From Cohnella silvisoli (lineage in GTDB: Bacteria > Bacillota > Bacilli > Paenibacillales > Paenibacillaceae), in contig NZ_JAIOAP010000025.1 in NCBI RefSeq assembly GCF_021190915.1, positions 1 through 64,000 of the forward strand: DNA of 64,000 nucleotides. Reading direction: 5' to 3'. The notes beneath the pieces are model-generated. The model did no database searches. It saw only the letters and a program-made list of their open reading frames with translations, and had not been told where the DNA came from. The position numbers and the translations under genes are program-made. Below, piece by piece: positions 17,071 to 25,998 of the stretch. The stretch's first letter is position 1; each line of letters starts with the position of its first letter.

Positions 17071-19282
17071 CATCCGACGGCCGGGTAAAAAGGCGTGGAT
17101 ATCCCTTGGCTTGGCCGCTGTCGCCTGTGTGATTGCTTTGACGGTTCTGCTCGAAAGAAGTGAATTGCCGACGCTTGAAGAGATGGGGTTGGAGCCGCAA
17201 GCTCAAACTAAACTGCAGGTACGCAGCGGTGAAGCTTGGCTGCCGCAGGGTGGCGATGCTGCCGGTTATGTGACCGCGATCGAGAACGAGAATTTCGCTT
17301 TGCGCATTCATCCGCAGACGACCCAAATTATCGTTACGGATAAACGGAGTGGTTATGAATGGCGAAGCAACCCGCCGGAAGAGAAGCTTGCGGACGAGAA
17401 GGTAAAGGGATTGCTGCTGTCCAATTTGAAGTCGCCGCTCGTCATGGACTATTTCGGATTCGGCGATAAAGCGAGACGAGACCTCCTCAACACGACGAGC
17501 AAGAAACTGCGAATCTCGTTTCTTCGCTACGAAGGCGGACTGCAGGTTTCATACGAATTTACGGATAAACAGATCGGAGTAATCGTCCAGTACGAGCTGT
17601 CCGATCACGGGTTGATCGTTCATGTGCCCGATGACGGTATTACGGAGAAAGGCGAGTTCGCGATCTTTTCGCTGGATGTACTACCGTACTTTGGCGCGGC
17701 CAAACCCGGAGAGGATGGCTATATCCTTCTGCCGGATGGACCCGGCGGGATCATTAAATTCAATGCTCCCCACTCCAGTCTGACTCAGGGGTATAGCAAT
17801 CAGATTTACGGAAGCGAAGTCTCCAATGTTCGTCCGGATTCTCGAAAGAGCAGTCGCGGGTCGATCAGTGAAGGGATTACGTACCCAGTGTTCGGAGTTA
17901 AGCGCGGAGATAACGCATACTTGGCCATTATTAAGGAAGGGAAGGAAGAAACCGTCATCAAGGCCATGCCGGCCGGCTTGAAATCGACTTATTACAACGT
18001 CAATGCAAGCTTCATGTACCGGGAAGAATTTTTGCGTAAAAACGGGATTTTGAGCATGCCGTTCAAGACGGTGGAGTCGGATCGGATGAAGCTCGACCGG
18101 ACGGTCGAATACCGGTTTATGATCGGTAAAGAGGCGAATTATACCGGGATGGCCGTTTCCTACCGCGAGGAGTTGCAGGCTAGCGGGCAACTCGGCGACA
18201 AGATGGCGCCGGCGGAGCATATTCCGCTTACGTTGAATATTGTCGGCGGCAACTCCCAGGATGCTTATAACCGCGAACAGTATATTCCTGTGACGACCTT
18301 CGAGCAAGCGGAGCGGATCGTCACGGAGTTGAGCGACAGCGGTATGTCTAATATTCGTATCGTTTACTACGGGTGGCAGGACGGCGGCGACTTTAATGCC
18401 GCCAAACGGTTTCCGATCGAGAATGGGCTAGGAGGCAGTAAAGCAGCCAAGACGTTTGTTGACCGGATGCACGAGTTGGGCTTCACTGTCTTATTTGAAG
18501 ATAATTTCGTTTACGTCGACGCCCGCTCTTCGATCAGCGCTAAATCGAAAGGGGTAAGGGGCATCAACGGCACCGTGTTTTTCAACGGCTCGAACGAATT
18601 TCTGTTGAAGCCGGAACTGACGCTAGCCTATGCGTTCGAAACGATTGAAAAGCTGAAACCGATCGGAGTTGACGGCATTCATTACAATTGGCTCGGCGAG
18701 TTTACGTTCCGCGACTATGAAAAGACGCCGACGGAGCGCAGGCAGACATCGCAAATGTACCGTAATCTGCTGGCCTACACGCAGCAGCAACTGGGACGCT
18801 CAGGCGTTTATTCGGGCAGCGATTTCTCGCTTGGCGCGGTGGACCATATCAGCGATTTCCCGCTCGAGGGCAACTATTATTTTATGGTGGATGAGACGGT
18901 GCCGTTTTATCCGATCGCGATTCACGGTTACGTGTCTTATTCTTCGACGGCCGGCAATATGCGGGACGATTACGAGGGACAATTTCTCAAAGCGATTGAA
19001 TACGGCGCTCTTCCCGCTTTTTATGTGACATGGGAACGGTCGCGGTTGCTGAAGAACACGGCTTCCGATTATTTGTTCAGCAGCGAGTTCGACCTATGGA
19101 AGGAACGCATGATGAAGGAGTACAAGGATTTCGACAAGCTGGCTGCGCTGTTTAACCAGGCGATTGTTGCACATGACAAGCGCTCTGACACAGTGTTCGT
19201 AACCACCTATGAAGACGGAACGGAAGTGACGGTCGATTACGGCAAGCGGTCGTTCGAGGTCGCCAAAGGAGGTAACCAGTGA
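17063..19282 (+). CDS. DUF5696-type membrane-anchored putative glycosidase-like protein
   Basis: A 739-residue protein with one N-terminal helix (about 11-29) that anchors it outside the membrane. Residues about 70-330 form a beta-sandwich beginning NFALRIHPQTTQIIVTDKRSG, like the mutarotase-type supersandwich seen before the barrels of GH101/GH129-like enzymes. Residues about 390-690 look like a TIM barrel, with acidic clusters at VLFEDNFVYVDARS and DGIHYNWLGEF. Catalytic function is an inference; I recognise the family as DUF5696 by its company and architecture. The ribosome site GGGAGGTGAT is excellent. The start overlaps the Yip1 gene by 8 bp and the end overlaps the next permease by GTGA. 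Confidence 0.72.
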   Translation: MASIRRPGKKAWISLGLAAVACVIALTVLLERSELPTLEEMGLEPQAQTKLQVRSGEAWLPQGGDAAGYVTAIENENFALRIHPQTTQIIVTDKRSGYEWRSNPPEEKLADEKVKGLLLSNLKSPLVMDYFGFGDKARRDLLNTTSKKLRISFLRYEGGLQVSYEFTDKQIGVIVQYELSDHGLIVHVPDDGITEKGEFAIFSLDVLPYFGAAKPGEDGYILLPDGPGGIIKFNAPHSSLTQGYSNQIYGSEVSNVRPDSRKSSRGSISEGITYPVFGVKRGDNAYLAIIKEGKEETVIKAMPAGLKSTYYNVNASFMYREEFLRKNGILSMPFKTVESDRMKLDRTVEYRFMIGKEANYTGMAVSYREELQASGQLGDKMAPAEHIPLTLNIVGGNSQDAYNREQYIPVTTFEQAERIVTELSDSGMSNIRIVYYGWQDGGDFNAAKRFPIENGLGGSKAAKTFVDRMHELGFTVLFEDNFVYVDARSSISAKSKGVRGINGTVFFNGSNEFLLKPELTLAYAFETIEKLKPIGVDGIHYNWLGEFTFRDYEKTPTERRQTSQMYRNLLAYTQQQLGRSGVYSGSDFSLGAVDHISDFPLEGNYYFMVDETVPFYPIAIHGYVSYSSTAGNMRDDYEGQFLKAIEYGALPAFYVTWERSRLLKNTASDYLFSSEFDLWKERMMKEYKDFDKLAALFNQAIVAHDKRSDTVFVTTYEDGTEVTVDYGKRSFEVAKGGNQ

Positions 19283-20175
19283 AAATAACCAGACAGCGGC
19301 ACAAAGGATTTCTCCGTTATCAATTGCAGCAATACGGGGTCGGCTACTTGTTCATCTTGCCATGGGCCATCGGCTTTTGCATGCTGATCGCCATTCCGCT
19401 CGGCTGGTCTTTGTTTATGAGCTTCAACAAGGTGGTCCCGTCGCAAGGCGGATTCAAGTACAACTTTATCGGCTTGCAGAACTTCAAGGATGCATTTGTT
19501 AAAGACAACGTGTTTCCGATCCAACTGATCGAATACGTGCAGGAAATGCTGATCATGATTCCGGTCATCGTTATTTTCTCCCTGCTGGTCTCTCTGCTGC
19601 TGAACCAGAGTTTTCCCGGGCGGTTTCTGTTCCGTGCAGTCTTTTTTCTTCCGGTCATTTTTGCCACCGGGCAGGTGTTGACGGAGCTGTTCTCGCAAAA
19701 TGCGGGGAAAATTCCGTTTCTCGACCAGTACGATTTGGAGCCGGTTATACGCAGTTATGTAGGACAGGAATTTGCGAAACCAATCCTGAGCGTGCTGAAC
19801 AAAACAATCATCGTTTTATGGTATTCGGGCGTACAAATTCTCATTTATATCGCCGGATATCAGACCATACCGAAATCGGTCTACGAAGCGATCCGCATCG
19901 ATGGGGCGTCTCCCTGGGATAGCTTCTGGAAAATCACTCTGCCTGCGATGGTACCTTTCATCAGCCTAAATGCGCTCTATACGATTGTCGATTTGTTTAC
20001 GTTTCCGTTGAACCCGGTGCTGGAACATGTGAAAAACAATATGTTTAAGCCGGATACCGGCTACGGCTATGCGACGGCGCTCGCCTGGATTTATTTCGCG
20101 ATCATCTTCGTACTGCTTGCGCTCGTATTGTGGATGTTCAACCGCAGCACCAAACGAAGGGGGGACGGGAGATGA
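19279..20175 (+). CDS. sugar ABC transporter permease, second pair (UgpA-like)
   Basis: A 298-residue permease with six helices and the EAA loop SVYEAIRIDGASPWD...ITLPAMVP. It starts with GTG overlapping the previous stop (GTGA) after an AAAGGAGG site. It is clearly different in sequence from the 13188 permease, so this operon carries two separate permease pairs rather than a recent duplication. Confidence 0.9.
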   Translation: MKITRQRHKGFLRYQLQQYGVGYLFILPWAIGFCMLIAIPLGWSLFMSFNKVVPSQGGFKYNFIGLQNFKDAFVKDNVFPIQLIEYVQEMLIMIPVIVIFSLLVSLLLNQSFPGRFLFRAVFFLPVIFATGQVLTELFSQNAGKIPFLDQYDLEPVIRSYVGQEFAKPILSVLNKTIIVLWYSGVQILIYIAGYQTIPKSVYEAIRIDGASPWDSFWKITLPAMVPFISLNALYTIVDLFTFPLNPVLEHVKNNMFKPDTGYGYATALAWIYFAIIFVLLALVLWMFNRSTKRRGDGR

Positions 20176-21155
20176 AAGCAGCGGAGATATACCGCAATAC
20201 TGCCGCCCATGTAAACCGATTCATCTGGAGCCGCCGCATGCAGCGGGTAAAGATGGCGGCGCTCGGCCAACACACGAACGATGGCTGGATCGCCCGCATC
20301 ATGATTTATTTTCTGCTTTCGGTACTGGCTTACCTGTATTTGCAGCCGTTGTTTTATATCGTCAGCACCATGTTCAAAAACTTGAACGATCTGCTTGATC
20401 CGACGGTCAAATGGATTCCGCGCACGATCGATCTGGAAAACCTGCGAACGGCCTGGCTCGGGCTGAACTATCCCGAAGCGTTCATGAATACGATTACGAT
20501 TGCGCTGGCCTGCTCGGTTATCCAAGTTTTCATTTGCGCGATGACCGGTTATGCGCTGGCTAAGCTTCCTTTTCCGGGCAAAGGGATCGTTACTTTTCTC
20601 ATCATGCTTACGTTTCTCGTACCGCCTCAAATTATTATTATTCCGCTATATGTCGTCTACAGCAAGCTCGGACTGCTCAATACGCCGCTTGTGTTTATTA
20701 TTCCGGCCTTTCTTGGACAGGGAATACGCAGCGCGCTGTTCATCATTATTTTCCGTCAGTTTTTCAAAACCCAGCCGGCCACACTCGAAGAAGCGGCGAA
20801 GCTCGATGGAGCATCGTCGGGTCGCTTGTTTTTCAAAATTATGCTTCCGCTGGCCCGTTCCGCTTGCCTTGTCGTGTTTTTGTTCTCCTTTATTTGGTAC
20901 TGGAACATGTATTACGAGCCTTCAATGTTTCTGCAAAACGATTATTTGCCGCTTTCGATCAGTCTTAACCGTTTGGATGAGGTGCTGACCGGTCTGCCCA
21001 AAGGGTATGTCGATGCGGTACTCGGCAGCAACCCGGTATCGGAAGCCCCGAAAATGGCCGCCGCGTTTCTGATTATCTTTCCACCGCTGCTCGTTTACGT
21101 GTTTCTGCAGCGCTGGTTCGTGGAGGGCATCGAACGGACCGGGCTGGTCGAGTAA
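20172..21155 (+). CDS. sugar ABC transporter permease, second pair (UgpE-like)
   Basis: About 327 residues. The ATG at 20172 (ATGA overlap, GGGGGGACGGGAG site) is chosen rather than an earlier in-frame ATG at 20130 that lies inside the previous gene. It has six helices and the EAA loop TLEEAAKLDGASSGR...IMLPLARS. A longer than usual basic N-terminal tail (about 40 residues) precedes the first helix. It is the partner of the 19279 permease. Confidence 0.9.
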   Translation: MKAAEIYRNTAAHVNRFIWSRRMQRVKMAALGQHTNDGWIARIMIYFLLSVLAYLYLQPLFYIVSTMFKNLNDLLDPTVKWIPRTIDLENLRTAWLGLNYPEAFMNTITIALACSVIQVFICAMTGYALAKLPFPGKGIVTFLIMLTFLVPPQIIIIPLYVVYSKLGLLNTPLVFIIPAFLGQGIRSALFIIIFRQFFKTQPATLEEAAKLDGASSGRLFFKIMLPLARSACLVVFLFSFIWYWNMYYEPSMFLQNDYLPLSISLNRLDEVLTGLPKGYVDAVLGSNPVSEAPKMAAAFLIIFPPLLVYVFLQRWFVEGIERTGLVE

Positions 21156-21245
21156 TCGGGAAATGCGCCCCATAAGGGAGGTGATGCCGGAGTTTGTTCG
21201 CACGTTTTTCTGTTCGGTAAAACAAAAATTTGAGGAGGGCAAAAC

Positions 21246-22610
21246 ATGCAAAGAAAACGCTTTGGAATGGCGCTAATCGGAGTATTGCTTATTTTATCGC
21301 TTGTCGTTGCCGCATGCAGCAAAAATAACACCACCGCAACTAATACTAACGGGACTGCAACTGAGGAGAGCAGCCCGGTCAGCACACCGGAGCCAGTGGA
21401 AGAACACCATGATCCTGTTACGCTCCATCTCATTACGTGGAATAACACGTATGGCGATCTGTACGCTAAGTTTCACGAACGATACCCGTGGATTACGATC
21501 GAGCCGATCATTATCGCTTCAGCCGTAGACAAGGATATTATTGAAAAAATTACGGCATTGGAAGCTGCCGGCACTCCTGCGGACCTGATTTGGCTGTCGG
21601 ATTTGAGCCAATACGGTACAGGCAATCTGCTTGAAGATCTGAAGCCGTATATTGATTCCGACGAAAGCTTGAAGAACGTAAAGCTGCCGGACGGATTTTT
21701 CCAATCGATGGAAACCGATGGCAAGCAGTATGCGGTACCGTTCGTCGATGTGCCGACGTGGGTGCTTATTAACAAGGATCTCATGGCGAAATACGGCTTG
21801 GAAATGCCGGGGAACGATTGGACGTACGACAAGTTCCGCGAAATGGCGAAAGCGGCGACCGATCCGGTGGCCGGCGAATACGGTCTGACCAATAACGCGC
21901 TATTCGGCATTTTCTTTCTGAATGCGATGGCTGTGGCCAATGGCCATGCGCCTAACCTGTCCTATATGGACGAGAAGCTGGAGCAGAGCGTGCTAAACAA
22001 GCCGGAAGTACTAGCCGACGTTACATGGGTGCAGGAACTGATGACCAAAGACGGTTCTTTGCCCGGCTGGGTGAAAGGGGCCAAACTGGGCGAATCGGTC
22101 AATTCGTTCATGAACGGCAAGACGCTGTTCGACATAGGAGGGGATTGGGTGCTCGAAGGCTTGCGCAAGGACGCGAAATTCGAATGGGACGTATTGCCTT
22201 ATCCGAAGGGAAAAGTGTCGCAGGTGACCCACCGTATTTTCGGTCCGATCGCTATGCTGGCAGGGTCGAAAAATAAAGATGCGGCATGGAAATGGATCAG
22301 CTTCCAATTCGAGACTGAGGCACAAAAATGGAAGGTTGACCACGGCTCGAATGCATCGGTCATTAGCGAGGAGCTGACAAACTATATTTCAGAATCCCCG
22401 ATGTGGAAGGGTAAAAATACGGAGGCCGTCAAGCTGACCAAAGACATGTGCTGTATTGCGCCCGGACCGACGATCCCGGCTTTCGGGGAAAATCCATGGC
22501 TTACAACTGCGGCTCCGATATTTAACGGAACGGATGTCAATGCGCTAATCGCACCGGTCGAAGCTTGGAACAAAAAAACGATGGAGTTGAGAAAGGCAGC
22601 CGGCAAGTAA
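21246..22610 (+). CDS. sugar-binding lipoprotein of the second permease pair
   Basis: A 454-residue extracellular solute-binding protein of the CUT1 type. The signal peptide ends in lipobox VVAAC with Cys24 as the lipidated residue, followed by a Thr/Asn-rich tether (25-55). The binding fold starts VTLHLITWNN, and WLSDLSQYG and the C-terminal GENPWLTTAAPIF stretch are typical of the family. RBS GAGGAGG is at 21232-21239. A 90-bp gap separates it from the permease genes. It is the natural partner of the 19279/20172 pair. The operon therefore has two binding proteins, one large and membrane-anchored and one ordinary lipoprotein. Confidence 0.92.
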   Translation: MQRKRFGMALIGVLLILSLVVAACSKNNTTATNTNGTATEESSPVSTPEPVEEHHDPVTLHLITWNNTYGDLYAKFHERYPWITIEPIIIASAVDKDIIEKITALEAAGTPADLIWLSDLSQYGTGNLLEDLKPYIDSDESLKNVKLPDGFFQSMETDGKQYAVPFVDVPTWVLINKDLMAKYGLEMPGNDWTYDKFREMAKAATDPVAGEYGLTNNALFGIFFLNAMAVANGHAPNLSYMDEKLEQSVLNKPEVLADVTWVQELMTKDGSLPGWVKGAKLGESVNSFMNGKTLFDIGGDWVLEGLRKDAKFEWDVLPYPKGKVSQVTHRIFGPIAMLAGSKNKDAAWKWISFQFETEAQKWKVDHGSNASVISEELTNYISESPMWKGKNTEAVKLTKDMCCIAPGPTIPAFGENPWLTTAAPIFNGTDVNALIAPVEAWNKKTMELRKAAGK

Positions 22611-22635
22611 CCCGTTTTCGAGGAGGATGGACAAG

Positions 22636-23440
22636 ATGAATCGAGAAAACGAGCAGGTTGATTTCGACTGCGAAAAAGAACCGGTTATGATTAGCCGCAG
22701 AAAACTGTTAACTTCGCTTGGACCTTTTTTCTCGAACATCTTCACCATCTTTCATCAGATCGGCCTGCTCATTGATGGGGATCCTGTCAACGGAACGACT
22801 AACAAACTGAAATTGGTCAACGGGGACTTTGACCGCGGCGCTAACGGGGTTGTGATTACAGCAGGAGCGCGAGGACATACCGGGCAATACACGAACATAA
22901 CCGCCCAGGGTGAGACGGGTTACACCGGATCGGATAATGTCGGGTTCCGATGCAACGGAGACAGCTGCGATCTTGATTTGGTCAATGCCGATTTCCGGAA
23001 TTACCGGGGGAACGCTATTCGTATTGACGAGGGTTACTGCCGCGTAGGCATTCACAATTTAAGCGCGTGGGACTGGAACCTGGCGGCAACTGGGGCACCC
23101 GCCGTATATGCGAAACAATACAGCAACGTCAAGGTTACCGGGATGAGCCGATTCATGGGAGGCGGCAGTTCGCTTCCATTTCGCCGGTACGGGCAAGATT
23201 TCGGTCGAGCTTGCGTCCGGAAGATCGACAGTAGCTACCAATACGAGCGGCGAGATTACAGTGGCGCACGGAGGTCGCGGGGTTCCAAGCTTTGTCGATA
23301 TCCAGCTTAGCTCTACGGCGCCGCTTCATTGGGCGGTGTCGGCAAAGAACGATACGAATTTCGTTGTCATGTTCTGGGGCCCGACGGGAATTCCGCTCAC
23401 TTCGACGATAGTCGATTTCGATTGGGAGTGTCGTTCGTAA
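22636..23440 (+). pseudogene. beta-helix protein gene with a +1 frameshift near 23162
   Basis: The reading frame from ATG 22636 (nine bases after AGGAGG) encodes a twin-Arg-like ISRRKLLTSLG start and then Gly/Asn/Asp-rich strands typical of a right-handed beta-helix (DNVGFRCNGDSCDLDLVNAD). After the FMGG stretch near 23160 the frame turns into unlikely Arg-rich sequence and stops at 23310. The next frame, from about 23162 to the TAA at 23440, reads as sensible protein: AVRFHFAGTGK, then SSTAPLHWAVSAKN and FDWECRS at the end. One extra base near 23155-23165 would explain this. The N-terminus also looks short of the usual signal-peptide core, so an internal deletion is possible. Either a true broken gene or a sequencing error. 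Confidence 0.7.
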
Positions 23441-23481
23441 GTTAAGGGCACGGGAAAGGATAAAGTCGAGAAACGAGCCGT

Positions 23482-23512
23482 GCGCCATCATCTAATATTC
23501 AGCAGATGGCGC
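23482..23512 (+). terminator. hairpin after the transporter operon
   Basis: GCGCCATC (23482-23489) pairs with GATGGCGC (23505-23512) across a 15-nt loop, 40 bases after the end of the beta-helix gene. A T-run is lacking, so termination may be weak or the hairpin may protect the mRNA 3' end. Confidence 0.4.
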
Positions 23513-23535
23513 GGCGGCCGTTGATTCGCCGAAAA

Positions 23536-23565
23536 TTGGTAGTCTGCGTAATCATTATCTATAAT
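23536..23565 (+). promoter_or_regulatory. sigma-A type promoter for the LacI-type regulator
   Basis: TTGGTA (23536-23541) and TATAAT (23560-23565) have an 18-bp spacer. Downstream, AGTTAAAG (23576-23583) matches one half of the 16-bp operator at 2128 and 3625, so weak autoregulation is possible, though the half-site also overlaps the ribosome binding region. Confidence 0.6.
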
Positions 23566-23594
23566 AGAGGTAACAAGTTAAAGGGTGAGGTCTC

Positions 23595-24617
23595 ATGTCC
23601 ATACACGAAATCGCCAAGCGAGCGGGCGTCTCCATCGCCACTGTCTCGTATGCACTGAACAATAAGAAAAAAGTCAGCAAAGAAACGCGTGAGCTCATTA
23701 TGAGCATTGCAGAGGAACTGAATTACGTTCCGAATTCGCTCGCTCAAGGACTGTTGGCAAAAAAGACGAATATTGTCGGCTTAATCGTACCGGATCTTTC
23801 CGTGCCGTACACGTTAGCCATCATTCGCCATCTCGAATATTACGCTCGGAAGAATAGCCTGTATCTTCTTCTTGGGCACACGGACGGGCATTCGAGCACG
23901 TTGCTGAGCATTGTGGACAACTTCATTAATAAAAATGTGGACGCAGTAATACTTGCCACGGGACTTGCTTTTAACCAGGAAGAGAATATGCATAAAGTGA
24001 TCTCGCGCATTCAGAAATTTAAAGTGCCGTTGGTCATTATGTCTCCGCTTCGTTCGCTTAACAGTCACAAGACAAATTTCGTAATCCCGGATTTGGAGGA
24101 TGGATCGTACCAGATAACCCGTTATCTTCTGGATAACAATCTGAACAAGATGATCTATTTCGGCGGCTACCCTTCGGATTATTTAACGGAGATTCGTTAC
24201 CAGGGCTTTGGAAAAGCGCTTGAGGAATCGAATATCCCTGTAGGGCCGAACGTGTTTCAGGAATGCGGTTATACATTTCATGACGGATATCGGGCGATCA
24301 TCCGATTTTTGGAGGACGGCAATTCGCTCCCGGAGGCAATCGTGACGATCAATGACACAGTAGCGCTGGGCGTTTACAAGGGGTTGAGGGAAAAGGGAAT
24401 TCGCGTTCCGGATGATGTTTCGCTCGTTGGATACGATGATATCGAGCTTCAAGCGCTGGATTTCATTCCGCTTACGACCGTTAATATTCCTGTTGATGAA
24501 ATGAGCAAGCTTTGTATAGATGGTTTAATGAAATGCAGGGAAGGAAAAAACTTGACCTTTCAGTATTCGTTGAAACCGCAAATAGTCGTTCGGGATTCCG
24601 TAAAAACTCGACTATAG
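23595..24617 (+). CDS. LacI-family transcriptional regulator
   Basis: A 340-residue repressor. The N-terminal helix-turn-helix is IHEIAKRAGVSIATVSYALN with the hinge region EELNYVPNSLAQGLL, followed by a periplasmic-binding-like sugar sensor (about 60-335: VGLIVPDLSVPY, NDTVALGVYKGL, VSLVGYDDIELQ). It probably responds to a sugar released by the neighbouring enzymes. The identical palindromes at 2128 and 3625 are candidate binding sites (inference). It has its own promoter and is followed 33 bp later by the sulfatase gene. Confidence 0.93.
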   Translation: MSIHEIAKRAGVSIATVSYALNNKKKVSKETRELIMSIAEELNYVPNSLAQGLLAKKTNIVGLIVPDLSVPYTLAIIRHLEYYARKNSLYLLLGHTDGHSSTLLSIVDNFINKNVDAVILATGLAFNQEENMHKVISRIQKFKVPLVIMSPLRSLNSHKTNFVIPDLEDGSYQITRYLLDNNLNKMIYFGGYPSDYLTEIRYQGFGKALEESNIPVGPNVFQECGYTFHDGYRAIIRFLEDGNSLPEAIVTINDTVALGVYKGLREKGIRVPDDVSLVGYDDIELQALDFIPLTTVNIPVDEMSKLCIDGLMKCREGKNLTFQYSLKPQIVVRDSVKTRL

Positions 24618-24650
24618 ATACAAACGAAACCTCCATGGGGAGAGAATATA

Positions 24651-25961
24651 TTGAAAAGGCCGAACTTTATTATTATCTATTGCGACGATTTGGGATATGG
24701 CGATTTGGGTTGCTACGGTTCTGATGTCATCCAAACGCCGCATTTGGATCAATTGGCAAGCGAAGGGGTGCGATTCACCGACTGGTACTCTAATTCGCCT
24801 GTATGTTCGCCTTCCCGGGCGTCCCTGCTAACGGGCAAATATCCGGCCAAAACCGGAGTATGCGAAATTCTTGGCGGAAAACGGGGAACATCCGGGCTGC
24901 CGGATGATCAGACAACTCTCGCGAAAGCGCTTCGATCCAGCGGTTATAGAACAGCCTTGTTCGGAAAATGGCATCTTGGCGTATCGGCGGATAATAATCC
25001 GAATACCCATGGTTTCGATGAATTTTTCGGATTTCTTGCGGGATGCGTGGATTACTATTCGCATATTTTTTATTGGGGACAGGGCGATGGAATTAATCCT
25101 GTCCATGATTTATGGCATAACGATCAGGAAGTATGGCTTAACGGCAGTTACTTGACGGATGTAATTACGGATAAAGCCGTACAGTTTATCGGGCAGCAAG
25201 AGGAGCAGCCTTTCTTCATGTACGTTCCGTACAATGCGCCGCATTATCCGATGCATGCGCCTGCTAAATATGTAGACCGATATCCCGGACTGCCGCCGGA
25301 CCGTCGCATAATGGCTGCGATGATTTCCGCTGTCGATGATGGCGTAGGCGCGATAATGGAACAATTAAAGAAAACCGGGCATGCCGAGAGTACCGTTATT
25401 TTTTTCTCCAGCGATAACGGTCCGTCCACTGAATCCCGCAATTTTCTTGACGGCACTGAAGATCTATACTACGGAGGCAGTGCAGGTATTTTCCGAGGAC
25501 ACAAAGCGAGTCTGTTCGAAGGAGGCATACGCGAACCGGCGATTCTGAGTTTTCCTGCGTATGTTTCAGGCGGGCAGGTGAAGTCCGAACCGTTTGCGAT
25601 GATTGATATTTTCCCGACTTTTCTGAAACTGGCAGGGGTAGTGCCTGATAGCGGCTGCAGTAGTCTAGACGGCTTTGATGTCATGCCCGTTCTCCGCGGT
25701 GAAGCTGAAATGAGAGAACGACAAATCTTTTGGGAATATAACGGACAATCGGCTATTCGCGAGGGGAATTGGAAGCTTGTGTTGGATGGTAAGCTCGATA
25801 TTTCACGAACGGCTGCAGAGCCCGTTCATCTATCTGATCTAAGTGTCGACCCTAGTGAACAAATCAATCTTATGCATCAATATCCTGATGTGGTTTCGAG
25901 GCTTCGGCATGATCTGCACAAATGGTTGGTCGAAATTCGCGGTAAAATAGACGTTATGTGA
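24651..25961 (+). CDS. type I (formylglycine-dependent) sulfatase
   Basis: A 436-residue alkaline-phosphatase-fold sulfatase. It has the CxPSR maturation motif as CSPSR (Cys52-Arg56), in which Cys becomes formylglycine. Metal ligands include CDD near 11-13 and the SSDNGPS stretch near 250-256. SLFEGGIREPAI near 285-296 is typical of the family. No signal peptide is seen, so it appears cytosolic. The start is TTG with GGGGAGAG upstream. It is expected to remove sulfate from a sugar sulfate. No sulfatase-maturing enzyme is present in the window, so maturation must be supplied from elsewhere. Its position beside the LacI regulator and transporter operon suggests a sulfated glycan substrate (inference). 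Confidence 0.9.
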   Translation: MKRPNFIIIYCDDLGYGDLGCYGSDVIQTPHLDQLASEGVRFTDWYSNSPVCSPSRASLLTGKYPAKTGVCEILGGKRGTSGLPDDQTTLAKALRSSGYRTALFGKWHLGVSADNNPNTHGFDEFFGFLAGCVDYYSHIFYWGQGDGINPVHDLWHNDQEVWLNGSYLTDVITDKAVQFIGQQEEQPFFMYVPYNAPHYPMHAPAKYVDRYPGLPPDRRIMAAMISAVDDGVGAIMEQLKKTGHAESTVIFFSSDNGPSTESRNFLDGTEDLYYGGSAGIFRGHKASLFEGGIREPAILSFPAYVSGGQVKSEPFAMIDIFPTFLKLAGVVPDSGCSSLDGFDVMPVLRGEAEMRERQIFWEYNGQSAIREGNWKLVLDGKLDISRTAAEPVHLSDLSVDPSEQINLMHQYPDVVSRLRHDLHKWLVEIRGKIDVM

Positions 25962-25998
25962 AACCCGCAAGTACAAAATGCTAAACCGAGGTGTTTCT

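Noticed and set aside
20130..20171. Earlier ATG for the second-pair permease
   Set aside because: It lies deep inside the previous gene. ATG 20172 has a strong ribosome site and the ATGA overlap.
23155..23170. Programmed frameshift in the beta-helix gene
   Set aside because: There is no slippery heptamer of known type and no downstream structure I could support, so a mutation or sequence error is simpler.
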